DNA from: Moniliella sp. 'wahieum'
Lineage: Eukaryota > Basidiomycota > Moniliellomycetes > Moniliellales > Moniliellaceae
Assembly (NCBI GenBank): GCA_003971905.1
Contig: RSEE01000005.1
Location: forward strand, 620,001-684,000
Direction of reading: 5' to 3'
DNA: 64,000 bases
The stretch's first letter is position 1. Each line of letters starts with the position of its first letter. Below are positions 1 to 13,200 of this stretch, piece by piece. Both the position numbers and the translations under genes were made by a program. The notes beneath the pieces were generated by a model. That model saw nothing but the letters and a program-made list of their open reading frames with translations. It was not told the DNA's origin and did no database searches.

Positions 1-232
1 AAGCTTGAGGAGGGACTGAAGCTTGAAGAAGCATGGCCAAGCGCACGAGCCATCCTATCGTCATCATGCATCATGCGCGTGCGTCACGCGTCATGCATAT
101 CCATTTGCTTGTGCACGGTGCAATCTAGCTCCAAAATAGAACCCCGCGATTACATCATCGCTTAATTAGTCCCAACTCGCTCGCCTTCTTCGCCGTAAGC
201 AAGCAACGACACTGCTTCTTGTTGCCACCATC

Positions 233-990
233 ATGTTCTCTCGTTCTACCCTCGCTGCTATTCGCCCCTTGCTGCCTCCGCTGGAGTGTGTTGGGTACCT
301 CCGCCCTGCGTGCCTGCATCCCTGCAGCTCGCCCTGCCTTTTCGGCTTCCTTCCACGGTTCAGCCCAGGCCGGGCTGCAAAGCACGCGCAAGACTTGTGC
401 GGACGACGACGGACGAAACGGCTGCTACGCCTGAATCCCCTCCTCGCGTGGAGCCGAAGAACGTGCATGAGCACCCCCGATCTGGATTGAGATGTGAACT
501 ACGAGACGCTGGGCCAACTGTGTTGACCCCTGTTGAGGGCGGTGAGGGAGCCAAGTTGGAAACCAGCATCGCCCTCATCGACTTTTACGCCGACTGGTGC
601 GGGCCCTGCAAGGCGCTGTCGCCCTTGCTGGAGAAGCTTGCCAAGGAAGAGGGATTGGACACGACGTCATCTCGCTCGATGTGGACAAAAACCCAGAGAT
701 TGCCCAGGCTTTCCAAATTACGGCGCTGCCGACGGGTATGGCCTGTACCCAGAACAAGCCGGTGCGACGCTGTACGTGCCCTCCCGCCTACCACATCTCT
801 TCCAGGTTTGAATCGGACTTGCTAACCTGTTGGATCTCGCATTCGTCCAAGGCCTCTGCCCGAAGAAGCTTTGCGCCAATTTGTTCAGGACCTTCCTACT
901 CTAGCTGCTGAGGACGCTAAGGCGGAAGAGGCCCTGACCGCTGCTGAGGCCGACGAAGCTGCCTCCGAGTCCGGGCCGACAAAGCAGTAA
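233..990 (+). CDS. Thioredoxin, mitochondrial type
   Basis: The protein is a small disulfide reductase of the thioredoxin family. The active site reads FYADWCGPCK near 583-612, followed by helix residues typical of the fold (LSPLLEKLAKEE) and the conserved DVDKNPEIAQAFQITALPT segment containing the cis-proline. About 100 residues precede the domain and begin MFSRSTLAAIRP. They are rich in Arg, Ala and Ser, with a downstream SASFHGSA stretch, so a mitochondrial presequence is likely. An intron probably spans 772-851 (GTACGT start, TGCTAAC branch, AAG end), after which the C-terminal helix begins LPEEALRQFVQDLP and ends at a TAA at 988-990. The frame changes at least twice in conserved parts, once in a G run near 653, as if single bases were missing. 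Total length is about 226 residues. The identity is secure; the exon model is approximate. Confidence 0.8.
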
Positions 991-2646
991 TGTTTCCATC
1001 TCTCAGTGCACCAATTAATCTCCCTTTTTGATCCATGCATGTACAGTCTCTGAAAGTGGGCATATACGTAGCTCGGCATAACCCGATCCAAGTAGCCCTT
1101 CTCCCCAATTTTTGCGTCCCCCCCGTGCCTCAGCCGGATGTTCATCCTGCTGGCAATCTGTCTCTGGGGGTCATATTATGCTTCTGAGTTGTGGCCCCAC
1201 AAGAGGCAGGGAAAGGTATGTGAACTATTCCACTCCATTGCATAATCAACGTTCAACGCAGTCAACAAAGCCAGGGCTGGGCTCAGTCAAACCTTGTTGC
1301 CGAAGCACACTGAATGGCGATGAAGCCGAAGCTTGCTCTGTGGGGCTACCTCAAATTTGTTGGTGCCTCATCGCCAAACCCATTGTGCGCGTTGCAATGT
1401 CTAAGATAGAGCTGAAAGAGAAGCACAACGATTCCACTGATGTGACGCCACACTGGAGTAGTGTCACCGGCAGCTCCAGTCCGGTCGACCTCTGGCGGTG
1501 CATTCCTTTCGGGAAGAGTATTCCTTACTGGAGGCCACAGGAATACTCTATGGCCTGTGTAATATACAATAGCTCATGTACAATAGACACCAACTACCAT
1601 ATCTGTCAGTCTGATTCTCGAGTTCCTAACAAAATTGAGAAGGTCTAGGTGTGGAGCTACAGACTGTTCTGAAGTTCATCCACAGCGTGTGGCGTATCTG
1701 AGGAGATAATAGGCATTTAACGATGTCCAACATCCTGCTTTATTCCCCTGACCTTCTATATATACTTTCCTATATATACTTTTCCTTGTCGACGCTTGCG
1801 CGTGTGGACCATAGGTCAAACTAATTGGCCTCGACTTTGCATCACCTAATACGGGGGCGGTCTGTGGATTGCCCAGCTCTGTGTGGGCCAACAGATGCAA
1901 AAAGAGGATCGACCTAGTATCGCTCTCTATTACGAGGAGGGGAAAAATGGTCGTACATGTGCTGGCTGTGGCTGCTGCGTTGCTGATGTTCCTGTCGATC
2001 ATGGTTGAGATCCTGGGCCATATATATACTCCACCGTGTGGCGCGGGTGGCTGTGCTGCGGTCGCAGCAAGTGTCCCATAGGGTAGTGTAGTGAGGAGTG
2101 TATGGAGAATGTCGATGATGGTTGCTGCTAGGCTATTCTGCAAGGGCGTCCGCCATCAGCCATCAGCGCCATCAGCACCGCCAGCGCCCCAGGCCGAGGG
2201 CCGACGGCAGTTCCCAGGGGCTGCGTCGCTAAAGACAGCGGAGAGTGCACGCGATGCTCTTTAAGGCTTACGCCTCGGATATGACTGCTGCGCTTGGCGG
2301 CGGGCGGCATCCCCCCCTCACAGGCCCCCACTGGCCCCACTGGCCCTGTGCCTGCGCTTGCTGGTCGCCTGCCTACAACTCGAAGCCAGGAGCAGGGCCA
2401 TGCCCCCGTGCCCCCGTGTTATATATAACACAACCCCGCCGGCTGCGGCGCCGCAAGCGCATGCAGCGGTGTTTTGGGTGCGCTGCTACAGCCTTGCCTA
2501 GCCTTGCCCTCCACCTGGGTCTTCTCTTCCTCTTACTCTGTCGCCATCGCCACCGCCACTGCCACCGCCACCACACCTACCACCCCCTCCTTGGCCCCGT
2601 GTGCCATAGCACAACGCCTCCCCCATTTACCTATTACCGTATTAAT
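991..2646. other. Intergenic, no gene recognised
   Basis: Downstream of the thioredoxin gene and upstream of the RhoGEF. Short open frames exist, the longest 178 residues from 1112, but none shows a recognisable domain or biased composition. AT-rich patches near 1755-1785 and 2020-2030 contain TATATA runs. A CCACCG-type triplet run lies near 2545-2575. Confidence 0.5.
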
Positions 2647-5600
2647 ATGGACGGCGCCACCCCTGCGCCCGTACCATCCGCCACGTCCTCCAAGCCGCTC
2701 AAAAACCCATGCTCTCCATACCAATCCAGTCATACCCTTCCTCCAACAAGCCGGCAGACTCTACCGGGACTACCTGCACCTTGGCTCAATTCTCCGCCCA
2801 TGCAGCCCTTTCTTCCAGCTCCATTTCCCGCTCCAGCAGCAGCTCAAGCTCCACTTCGTTTGATACCTGCCAAGGGGATAGTCATAATCGGGATCCCGAC
2901 AAAACCGACACAAGTTGTGAAGCGAATCCTTCACCTCCCTCCCAAGAACCTTGTTGTAGAGACACTTTCAGGTTCAGTACAAGAGCAACAGACTACCCGG
3001 GATGTATACCCCCCATTGAAGTTCCGCTTGCAGGCTCAGCGTTGGCTGTTCTTCCTACCTCGCCTATCATTGCTGACGGTCTCACATTGAACGGGCCTTC
3101 AATGGTCTCAGAGGAACCGGCCGCCGACTTTCCCACATGCTCCTCTCATCACACATCTACCATCCGCGCCCGAAGATCATCAGGTACCACTAAGGACTCC
3201 ATCTATCCACCATCAGTACTCCCCCTCCGGCGCGTTTCCACTCCCACTGCACCACCCAAACCTTCTCAAACTCTGGATAAGAATCCATCACCTTCACTGC
3301 CGAAAACAACTGATTTCCATCAGCTCCATTTTCTGGGCAAGACCTACCACAAAGAGCGGACCCTCTTTGTTTTCTGCCGAAGCGGACTCACTCAGTTCGA
3401 AACAGTGCCATCCCTTGGACCTTAACGACACTCTAAACGACCCAGTAGTGATCCCCCTATCGATGACCGTTCGCGGGTGACGGCACAACGCTTATGGTAT
3501 CAGATCCGTGAATTAGTCGACACCGAGCACACTTATGTGAGGGACCTTATGGCTTTGGGTTATATCTACCTTCCGCGTCTAGCGCATCAGCCTTATTTAC
3601 CGCCGGTTCCAATAATTCTTCAGCATTAGGGCAAAGCAGCTCCACCTCCTCTCCCAGTCTCAGCCAAGGGTATTTTCCTTCACCTTCACCGTTACGGTCT
3701 GGACTCTCTGTGCTGACCTGTCCGTCAAAATGGAACGATTGGGGCCCTCCGGTTCAAGCAAGCGAGGAGGACGTATGCAAATACCATCGCCATCACAAGG
3801 TGAGGTAGTAGGACCGGTTGGAAGCCGCATCTCTAAATTAATGTCCCCCATCTCCCCTTCCAGCAGTAAGGCCCGTATGGAGGGGCGCAACAGTCGCTGC
3901 GACTTTGATGATAATGGTCCTGGAAGTCTTGTGGCGACATGCTCCATTCTGAACGATGAGAAACATTCTCTCCTGGCTACAGTTCAAGGGGCTTTGGAAG
4001 AACTTCTCATTACCACAAGATGGCGGCAAACTGTTTACAGGAATTGTGGAACATCCATGGGCTGGATAATGTGCTTCAGCTGCTGGACTCAAGACCGTCC
4101 GCCACTACTCTCTCCTCATTCATCCCCCAATGGCGTACAGCCTTCTGCGTTTGGGGTGAAAAAAGACGAAGAACATGGTGCGGTTCAACCTCAATCGTCC
4201 ACCTTGCCCTCTGTTCCTCTCTCATCGTCCACGGCACTCGCAGGATTTCGAGAACGACGGAAGACATTGCCGGCACCGCCTACGGTGCGTGCAGCATGCA
4301 ATTGGAAGCTGCTGCCGTTGATATAGCGTCTTTTTTGCCGATCAGTTGGTATGTATCTCTATTTTTCCCCTTCGGTTCCACCTCCCGACGACAACACCGC
4401 GTACACCCTTCACAGATAAAAAAACTGACATCTTTTCCTTACACACTCTCTCTCTCTCAACAACACACTTTATAACTCAACTGACATTTACGCCCTTCTC
4501 AGTACCCTCACTTTGCAGTGTACCAGGCATTTTGCAGCATAAACCGAGACTTGTTACCATTATCAACGCCTCTAAAGAGACCGACACCCGAACTCGTGGT
4601 TGGTGTATGAGCAACAGTGCACTCGAGCATTGATTGCTTCGTCAACGCTAACACTTACATGTACTGCTCCAGGTATGGAAGAGGATCCAGATGAAACCGT
4701 CGGTATGCCGGGAAGCGATAGCTGGAGCCGCAGTGGGTCCAAGCGCCGAAAAGTATGTTGTTTTGGCTGCGACCTAAGCCACCTTCTACTGTGACGGAGG
4801 AGGGCTGTTCAGGTGATGCTACTACCAACTCAACAGCCCCTTCGACTCCAAGTGATCATAGCCCCATTTCTGTCCCGTCCGACATTCCCAACTCTACACA
4901 CTCTGGTCAAAAACCTGCGAGCCCTCACCGCTCCCACTTCCTTCGCTTGTCGCGATCCAAAAAGGGCGGCAGTCATCCCACAAGGCACGCTTCTCGATCA
5001 AAAAGTGTGAGGGATATGCAACGAGCAAGGAAAAAGGAAGTACCTCCCCCAATTCCTTCGTCCGTGTCCTTTTCCACGCCGCGCGGGAAGATGCTCTCTC
5101 CTCCCCCCACTCCTTCGAACGCCGAAAAACAGTCCCTTCCTGTCCTCTCTCACCCCCACCATCACCCTCGGAAACGGCACAGATGGAAAACATGATGGCG
5201 TTGGGGCGTCGCAAAAAGTTACGGTTGGACGATTACTTGGCTCGGCCGCATCAGCGTGTGGGGCAGTACTCGCTGATGCTGGCCAACATGGTCGAGCGTG
5301 CGCATGGGGCCAACCTGCCCCGTGGAACGTATGCTGGTAGCGTACTGTTGCAGGCCAGACTCGTCACTGATGCGGCTGCCACCGAGGCCAACAGACATTC
5401 AGGCCCTGTTGCATTATCCCCTCGTGCAACCGACTCTTCCCCCCTGGGCAGCAAGAAACATTCATTTTCTTCTCTGGTAGCGTCCCCGATCACTAACAAC
5501 TTGGTGCCGTCCCTTCCGGCCAAGGCAGCGGTACCTTCTGAGACAGCTTCTCTCCCCCTCAATGGCCTCACTCGCGTCCCGACCACATCTACTACTATCA

Positions 5601-6886
5601 GTACCGCCCCAGCTTCACCCAGGACTTATACAACCCCTACCACAAAGGAAACTACGTCTGCACTTGTTTCTGATATTCCTGAACTCTCTTCTCCCCCAGA
5701 GGGAATCAAAAAGGATGCCACATTGGCACCCCGCTCACCAACTGAGCCTCACGGTCCGATCTTGGCCACCAACAAGGAGGCAAAAGCACCATCAATCACA
5801 TGCTTTCATCCTTTAAGCGCAGCGAACCGGGAGACCAGCCAGATGGTACCTCCTATCCCCGTCCCGGCTTCCACAAGTACCAGTATGAAGCCGAAGGCAC
5901 AACCGAAACAGCCTTCTACCAGCCTTGTTGGATTGGGTGCCCTGCCGTCCGCCCTCTTCGATCGCCTCGTCGAGGCAAGCTTCTCCTGATCCCTATACCT
6001 CTTCAGACCATCCGTACCGGCCGTACCGACGGGACGGTGGCAGAAGTAACCCAGACGAAAGAAACAATTCTCCCCGCAAACGGACCAAAAGAGCGATGCG
6101 GCAACTCTGCCTGTCACTGCAGCGCATGTGCTCCAGCATGCCTCATCCCCAACTCGCTTGTCACACCGCAGACCGAGGGATGGGATGATTGGTCCCGACA
6201 GTGTGCTGGAACCGTTGGATGCGTGCGAAGAAGCGGCGTTTGCACCCATGGTCCACCTTCCGTCACCATGGCTTCTTGTTCCGGACCGCCTGTCATACAC
6301 GCCCCCAATTGGCCCCGGGGAAAGAAGAGGATCCGGCAGAAAGCGAGTGGCGAGCAGGGTAGCCACCTCACGCGATGAAAAGGCACCACAGACTGCACAC
6401 CACGGGTCTCTTGGTTCGGCTTTAGGTTCAGAAGGACCAACTAAAAAAGCGCCTCAAGGCGCGTCAGCATCATTTTCTAGCCTCATCCCGCCACCCCCGG
6501 ACGCCCTCCTTGCTTTGCCTGCTGACATCCCGGCGCAGACCCCACACCAACGCAAGCGGTCCCGCACTTTGAATTGGGGCCCTGGGTTCACGGGAATGGT
6601 TGCACCCTCGTCTCCTGCTCGATCCCTTAACGCGCTGGCACCGAAAAGAGAGATCGCATCAGTCATTGGTTTAGAACGGTCCGATGAACTATATCCCTCC
6701 TTCACATCTCCCAACTCCCCTTTGCTTGCCTTTGACCGCGGCCAACCACATATTCACTTCTTCCTCCTGCCGTGCGTATTCTTTTGTTGTTTTGGGTCTC
6801 TTGTACCGGACCTACACCTTATAACCCTTCTTGTTGCTTCTCGGCTTTTATCCCCCCTCCCCCGTTCGCATTCTCTTTGCCTTTAA
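2647..6886 (+). CDS. RhoGEF with divided DH domain
   Basis: A guanine-nucleotide exchange factor for a Rho-family GTPase is inferred from three segments of the Dbl-homology domain. Helix 1 reads ELVDTEHTYVRDLMAL near 3506-3555. A middle segment joins DIASFLPIS to YPHFAVYQAFCSINRDLL across an intron at 4349-4502 (GTATGT start, CTGAC branch, CTCAG end). The conserved third region reads LRLDDYLARPHQRVGQYSLM near 5212-5275. Between them lie Ser/Pro-rich stretches, so the domain is spread over about 1.8 kb. The N-terminus from MDGATPAPVP and the tail after 5300 are also Ser, Thr and Pro rich; a PH domain was not recognised. The start was chosen as the first ATG of the Ser/Pro-rich frame. Several frame changes occur, so the roughly 1,360-residue length and the 3' end are uncertain. 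Two separate genes are possible, but the DH segments come in the correct order. Confidence 0.65.
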
Positions 6887-7715
6887 ACAATGTTACGTTC
6901 ACTGTGCATCAATCTAGTGACGTCCGTCGCCCCCCCCCCGCAACGACAAACGATACGAACGTACAGGGGTGTGCGCTGTTTGTGTGTGTATATATCAAAA
7001 AGTGCATATTAGCCTGGTACGACAGATGAATCGGATGTGGTTTTGGAGATCCGCGTATCTACTACGACTGACGGTGGTGTGGCGGTGTCCGCGGAGGAAC
7101 AGAGAAGCATTGCTATGTCCAGACTAGACAACTAGTCTACATTCAGATCTACATTTCTCTGGGTTGCCACGGATGTATCCGACCCATCTGGGACGGACTG
7201 TTTGACAAAACGTGACAAGTCTGTGACCCCCAATGACTCTAGTGACTGCTGGCCTTCCCTGGGCGTGCCCTCTCCTACCACCACGAAAAACACCCCTCTT
7301 ACATCATGTTCCCCGCTTTCTCTACTGTAGTGTTTGGCTGTTGTGACTGAAGAATGACGGATCGGACTACGCCCCTGGACAAGCCAGAGCCAAAGCCCGG
7401 GCCAGATCCGGACCGGGGTTCCAGTTACAAAACGATAGAAGGGTGGATGGATAAATGCGAGGAGTACAGGAACGCACCCTTACTTCCAATAAAACCAAAG
7501 GAGCCCAGAACCAGAGTCCATTCTCAGGGCAGGTAAGAATGCAGATATGACAACAGAGGTGTGTCCGTCGCCGCGAGCTAGGGACATCTATCAACGTGGG
7601 ATACACTTCGGAACAGGTCGGAACGAGGGGGCGGCACGACGGCGGATGGGAGAGGAACGCGGGAGGGAGGGAGACGACGACGGGGGCCAAGGTACTGTTC
7701 AAGAGGCGATTTCCA
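6887..7715. other. Intergenic, no gene recognised
   Basis: Space between the convergent ends of the RhoGEF gene and the low-complexity gene on the minus strand. Only short open frames are present. The 3' ends of both neighbours probably fall inside this interval. Confidence 0.45.
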
Positions 7716-9372
7716 TTACGCTTGTACGCCCCCGGTCGGTTTGGCTTTGGGTTGGGAACGAGTGGTGCGACCCGGCGTTTGAACAGCTTGCTCAGCCCCG
7801 AGGGGAAGGGGAAGAGAGGGGGGGGGTGGCCGCAGCTGGTGGGGGCTCTTGTCCTTGTTCTTGTTCTTGCTCTTGTTCTTGCTCTTGCTCTTGCTCTTCC
7901 TCTCAGTGGGGGTGGGGGGCGAGCTGGCCAGACCTCGTGGCGCAGGCGCGGTGGGGCTTGCGAGCGGGTAGCTGAGGCAGCAGGGCGGGATAAACTGGGA
8001 CAAGGGGGGTGCGAAGGCGGAAGTGGGTGGTGCGGTGCCCATGGCAACCGACAAGGGAGAGAGGGCAAGGGAGTTGGGTGGTTGAAGTTGGGTGGGAGGG
8101 TTGGAAGAGCTACTGGGCGAGGAGGTGGGTGGAACAAGGACGCTAGCAAGCGCAGGCACTGCCAACCCTTCCTTTCCGTCCTTACAGGGCACTGCCAGGG
8201 GGGGACGGAGAGCTCAGTGTGAGGGGTTGCTTCTCCCCCGCCCATGCCGAGAGAGCCACGGGAGGTATTGGACAGGCCTTGGGAGACGGCTTGCGATGGC
8301 GCCTGCGATGATACGGACGATTGATGCGACGTTGAATGCGCAAGGACGCGGGTGACACTGCGAGGGCCACGGAAGGGGACGAAGGTGGCTTGGACGGTGT
8401 CGGCGACGGAAGCGGCGATGGCTCGTCCTGTTTTCGCCGCAGACCAAAGACCCCACGACGCGCCGCCGGCCCGAGGTGGCGACAGAAGTGGTGGAGCGAT
8501 TGGCGAGCCGGTTGGACCACGACCCGCTCCACCGAAGGTGACGACGCTGTAGCGACCTGGACAGCGTATCGGGCAAGTTGGCCTGGCTGGCCGAGGGGGT
8601 GCCGGCACGGGAGGCAGCACGGGACCCAGCGTGGGAGGGGAGCGGATTGGCTAAACGGAGTGGACCAGGCGGACTTTTGGGAGGAACCGCCACCGCCGCT
8701 TCTTGGACGGGGTCATGAAGCGGCATGCTCATCACTGCTCGCCGAATCTGGTGCACATCAGCCGAGTGACGCGCCTCGCTCGGACGAAGTGGGGAGGACT
8801 GACCATGTGGCTCGCACGTTCCTTACCCTTACCCTTGCCCTTGCCATTGTCCTGTGGCTCGTTCTCCTACCACGGGAGGCTAAACTCGAGGCTAACGGGG
8901 AGCCGGGGTCGAGGGGCAAGCGCCGGCCCAGGGAGGGATAGGGGCCACGCTGACGGGCACCACATCGGGGCCCATCCAGTACCCCGCGCGGGCGGGAGAG
9001 GAGCGGGTGGTGCGCGGGAGAGAAGAGCGGGTGCGGAAGGAGAGGGCGTCCAAGCTGCGTGTTTCGGGCGAAAGAGTAGGGCGGGCAAAGCAGCGTGGGG
9101 CGAGGCAGAGGTGCTGGCGCGGGGGGATCGGGAGCGGAGGTGGGTGTAGGCGGCGTTCTCGGCGGCGAGTTCGCAGGCGAGCTGGTCGATCTGGCGCGTG
9201 TCATTGTATCGGCGGCGGCGGGGGGTGGTTGGTACTGGTGGGGGCAGCGGGCCGGGGAGGGGGAGGCAGGTCGTCGAGGGGCGAAGGGGCGGGGGGGGGC
9301 ATGCTGGCGTGCAGCGTGGGGAGCAGGTACGACGCGTGCGGGCCGGGGCGGGTGGGAGGCGCTGGGAGCCAT
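7716..9372 (-). CDS. Low-complexity Ser/Pro-rich protein, unrecognised
   Basis: The family is not recognised. Reading the minus strand from an ATG at 9372 (MAPSASHPPRPARV) gives long Pro, Ala, Ser and Arg-rich open frames. A less repetitive part near 8250-8480 reads AKTGRAIAASVADTVQATF and looks like ordinary protein. A short helical segment (QIDQLACELAAENAAY) lies near 9150-9200. Toward the C-terminus a CTTGTT-type repeat encodes a run of Lys, Ser and Asn. No single frame covers the region, and frame switches like those in the neighbouring conserved genes are needed. GC-rich DNA readily yields open frames by chance, so even the existence of the gene is only moderately supported. The start and end given are the best visible limits. 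Confidence 0.35.
7846..7900. repeat. CTTGTT/CTTGCT hexanucleotide repeat
   Basis: About nine imperfect copies of a CTTGYT unit. Read on the minus strand in one frame it encodes alternating Lys with Ser or Asn, giving a charged low-complexity tail to the predicted protein. The six-base unit keeps frame whatever the copy number. Confidence 0.8.
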
Positions 9373-10271
9373 GGGCGGAGGAGGGGGCAGCGAAGGGGGT
9401 CTGCTGGAAGTGGAGGTGATCTGTGCGATGTTTCTGTTGCTGCCCTGCGTCCTGGGTCTGATTAATGAGCGCTTGGGTGCGCCGCCACAGCCCGCGTGAA
9501 GCTGCACTGGGAGCGTGAAGCTTGAAGCCTGGGCCGCAGTGCAGGGATCGGCGGATCGGCGCTGTGCGCACGCGTGCGCAGCGGGCCTGCATCATCGATC
9601 TGCATCACCCGTCGCGCATCGCCATGGAGCCGCAGCACTGGGCCCGTGCTGTGCCGCAGCTGAAACGGGCCGTGCCCGCTTGGCGCCACTGTGGGTGCGG
9701 AGGCTGTCCCCCATGCGCCCGTCTGCGTCTGGTGCGGCTCCGCGGGGCGGGCACAGCGCCTGTGCTGGACGGCGGATGGGGCCGGCGGGGGCCGGATGCA
9801 GCCGCAGATTAAGCGCTTAAGCGCTTAAAGCTTAAGCACTGGAGATCGGAGATTGGGCGCAGACAGACGCAGAGCCACAGCGCTGCCATCGGCCCATCTC
9901 CTCTGCACAGGCCAGCCGACTGGCTCGCACCCTTGCGCAGCCCCAGCATTGGACGGATGCCACCCCACCTCCATCTTGCGCGGGAAAGATATGATACGCC
10001 TGCGGATGTGGGACAACCAACGTCCTGCGCTCTTCGTTCGACCGCAATGCCTGTCATCCTAACATCTCCACGCTGCAACAGGAAAAACAGTGCTAAAAGA
10101 TCTGTTCCAACCATACGCAAGGGAAAACGTTGAATCCATTTACAGTTGTTGTGGGCAGAGAGGGCCATCGCGATTGCCAATCAGACCCAAACACATCTTG
10201 CTGGCTAGCAGCAACAGAGAGAGCAAGAGCGGGGTGCTAAGAACCAATCAGTTAGGCTTGTTGCAGCAACT
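9373..10271. other. Intergenic between low-complexity gene and GLT1
   Basis: Holds the promoter side of the 7716-9372 gene and the 3' side of GLT1. TGAAGCT heptamers lie at 9497-9529 and a palindromic octamer run at 9809-9837. No coding region was recognised. Confidence 0.5.
9809..9837. repeat. Palindromic AAGCGCTT run
   Basis: The self-complementary octamer AAGCGCTT occurs twice back to back and is followed by the shorter palindrome AAGCTT and another TTAAGC. The whole tract can fold on itself. It resembles the heptamer arrays elsewhere, but its spacer is A/T rather than G. Confidence 0.75.
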
Positions 10272-13200
10272 CTACCTCCTTGCTCGTCCAGGGGTAGTGC
10301 GCTTGGGGATCGAGCCGGCCCAGGGCAAGCGGCTAGAGCCACGGAGCTGCTCGTCGATCGCTTGCGCGCACGCCCGGCCTTCGTGGATGGCCCACACCAC
10401 CAACGACTGGCCCCGACGAGCGTCGCCGCACGCCCAGACGCTCGGCACCGAGGTGCGGAATGGACTGGCACCCTTCGAGTCGGCAGCCAAAATGTTCGAG
10501 CGGGCATCCTGCTTGAGCGCCAACGACTTGATTGCCTCATTCTCCGGACCCAAGAAGCGAGCGCCAGCAGACACAAGTCACACGGCCACCGCTTCTCTGT
10601 GCCGGGCACCTTGTTCATCTGCCACTTGCCGCTCGCGTCCTTCTCCCAGGCAACCTCAACCGTGTGGACAGCGACCAGGTTGTTCTCCGCGTCCTTCTCA
10701 AACTTGGTCGTCGAGATTTGGTAGTGGCGCGGGTCTTGACCATAGTGGTCCGTCACCTCAGTGTGGCCATAGTCGGTGCGGAAGATGCGAGGCCACTGGG
10801 GCCAAGGGTTGTCGCGCGCGCGCGACGCTGGCGGCTGGGGCAGCAATTCAAAGTTCACCGACGGCCGCGCGGCGGACGGAAGTACCAATGCAGTCATTGC
10901 CCGTGTCGCCACCACCAATGACAATCACATTCTTCCCCTTGGCATTGTAGAAGTTGCCGTCCTGCAGCCCCGAATCCAACAGCGACTTGGTGTTGGCACC
11001 CAAAAAGTCCATCGCGAACAGCACCCCGTTCGCATCGCGGCCATCCACCCGCAAGTCACGCGGCCAGGTGGCGCCCGTGGCAAAGACCAGTGGTCAAACT
11101 GCTCAGCGAGCTCCGCCGCATCCACGTCGCGTCCCACCTCGACGCCACACTGGATATCCACACCTTCGGCTTGGAGCAGCTCGGCACGACGCATGACCAC
11201 TTCCTTGTCCAGCTTCATGTTGGGAATGCCATACATGGCGAGACCAAACGGACGGTCGGCGCGTTCAAAGACAGTGACCGAGTGACCCGCCTTGTTGAGT
11301 TGATCGGCACATGCCATCCCAGCCGGACCGGAACCGACAATGGCCACCGTTTGCCCGTCCGGTGCGTCGGCGGCTGCGGCTTGACCAGGCCCAGTTCAAA
11401 CGCCTTGTCAATGATCGCTCGCTCCACCGTCTTGATGCCTACGGGCGATTATGATGCCCAACACGCAAGCGCCTTCGCACGGGGCAGGGCACACCCGGCC
11501 GTAAACTCGGGGAAGTTGTTGGTGGACATTAGCTTCCAGTACGCTCTTCCCAGCGACCGTTGAACACCAAGTCGTTCCACTTGGGGATCACATTGCTGAT
11601 CGGGCAGCCCGTGTCAGATTGGCAGAAGGGCACACCGCAGTCCATGCAACGCGCCGTTTGCACCTTCAGCTCGGCATCGGTCAGGCGTTGGACAACTCCT
11701 TAAAGTCCTTGGCGCGCACGTTGGGTTGACGGTACTTCTCCGCGCGACGACGGTACTTTTTGAACCCACGAAGCTTGTCCAACTTGGCTAGCGCCGTCTT
11801 GGCCCTCTCGGCATCCAGCAATGCATCTTCAATGTCCACTTCGGCCGGCTCGGCCTTGGCGGCGGCCGCCTTCTCTTGCTCCTGCTGTTCTTCCTCCAAC
11901 AGGCTGACTTGAGAGCTGTGCCGCGACAGGGTACCCAGCAAGTCGACGTGGCTCGAGCGTTTCTTCTCGGCCGCAGCCTTGGCCGCCTCCTCCTCCAACA
12001 CACGCTTGTAGTCGTATGGCATGACCCGCACAAAGCGCGGCAAAAGATGATGGAAGTCGCGGATCACATGCTCGGCCACCGTCGAGCCCGTGTAGTGGCG
12101 GTGGTTCTCAATCAGGTTGCGCAGCTCGGCAATCTCGTGAGGGTCCTTGACCGGGCCCAGCTCAACCATCTCGGTGTTGCACCGCGAGTAGAAGTCGCGG
12201 TTCATGTCCAGCACATATGCAATGCCGCCACTCATTCCGGCCGCAAAGTTGCGCCCAGTGCTGCCCAGCACGACGACGCGACCACCCGTCATGTACTCGC
12301 ACCCGTGGTCCCCGACTCCTTCCACCACCGCATGCGCCCCTGAGTTGCGCACCGCAAAGCGCTCGGCGGCAATCCCACGGAAGTAGGCATTTCCGGTCGT
12401 TGCTCCATACAAGCACGTGTTGCCGATCAGAATGTTCTCCTCTGCCTTGAACGCCGAGTTCTTGGGAGGGTAAATGATCAGGCGGCCGCCCGACATGCCC
12501 TTGCCCACATAGTCGTTCGCATCGCCCTCCAGCTCGAGCGTGATGCCCGGCGCCAAGAACGCACCGCACGACTGACCCGCCGATCCCTTAGCATTGATGT
12601 GGATCGTGTCCCGCGCCAAGCCCTCCTCGCCATACAGCTTGGAGACACGGTAGGACAACGTGGCCCCCAGTGCCCGGTCGGTATTGACCACCTCGCAATC
12701 CACTTGGACCGGCAAGCCCTCCATCAACGCCGGCTCAGCTTCTGAGATGAACTTGTTGTCCATCCGTACGTACAGGCGGTGGTCCTGCTGACGCACCTTG
12801 TACGTCGCCGCACCCGGACGCAGCTCATGCGCCGGCTTAAGGATCGCGCTCAGGTCCAGCTTGGAGGCCTTGACGTTGCGGCCCGTGTAGTCAGTCTTGA
12901 GCAGATCCGACCGACCCACCATCTCATTGATCGTCCGCAGCCCCAGCTTGGCCATGATCCCCCGCAGCTCCTCGGCCAGGTAGTAGAAAAAGTTGATCAC
13001 ATGCTCCGGCTGGCCAGCAAACTTTTCACGCAAGTCGGGGTCTTGGGTCGCAATGCCCACTGGGCACGTGTTGAGGTGGCAGTTGTGGGCCACCACGCCA
13101 TCGGCCAGCTGGAAGTGACCGCCCGACACTTCCACACCACGGTATTCCCGCTCGCCGGCCAACTTGGCCAACGCAAACGGCGCCACCTCCAGCTCCGTCG

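Noticed and set aside
1112-1648. A 178-residue open frame downstream of thioredoxin
   Set aside because: It has no recognisable domain, splice context or compositional support.
7367-8620. A single 417-residue open frame on the minus strand taken as one gene
   Set aside because: Most of it is Pro/Arg low complexity; only a small part has ordinary composition, and neighbouring frames fit better in places.
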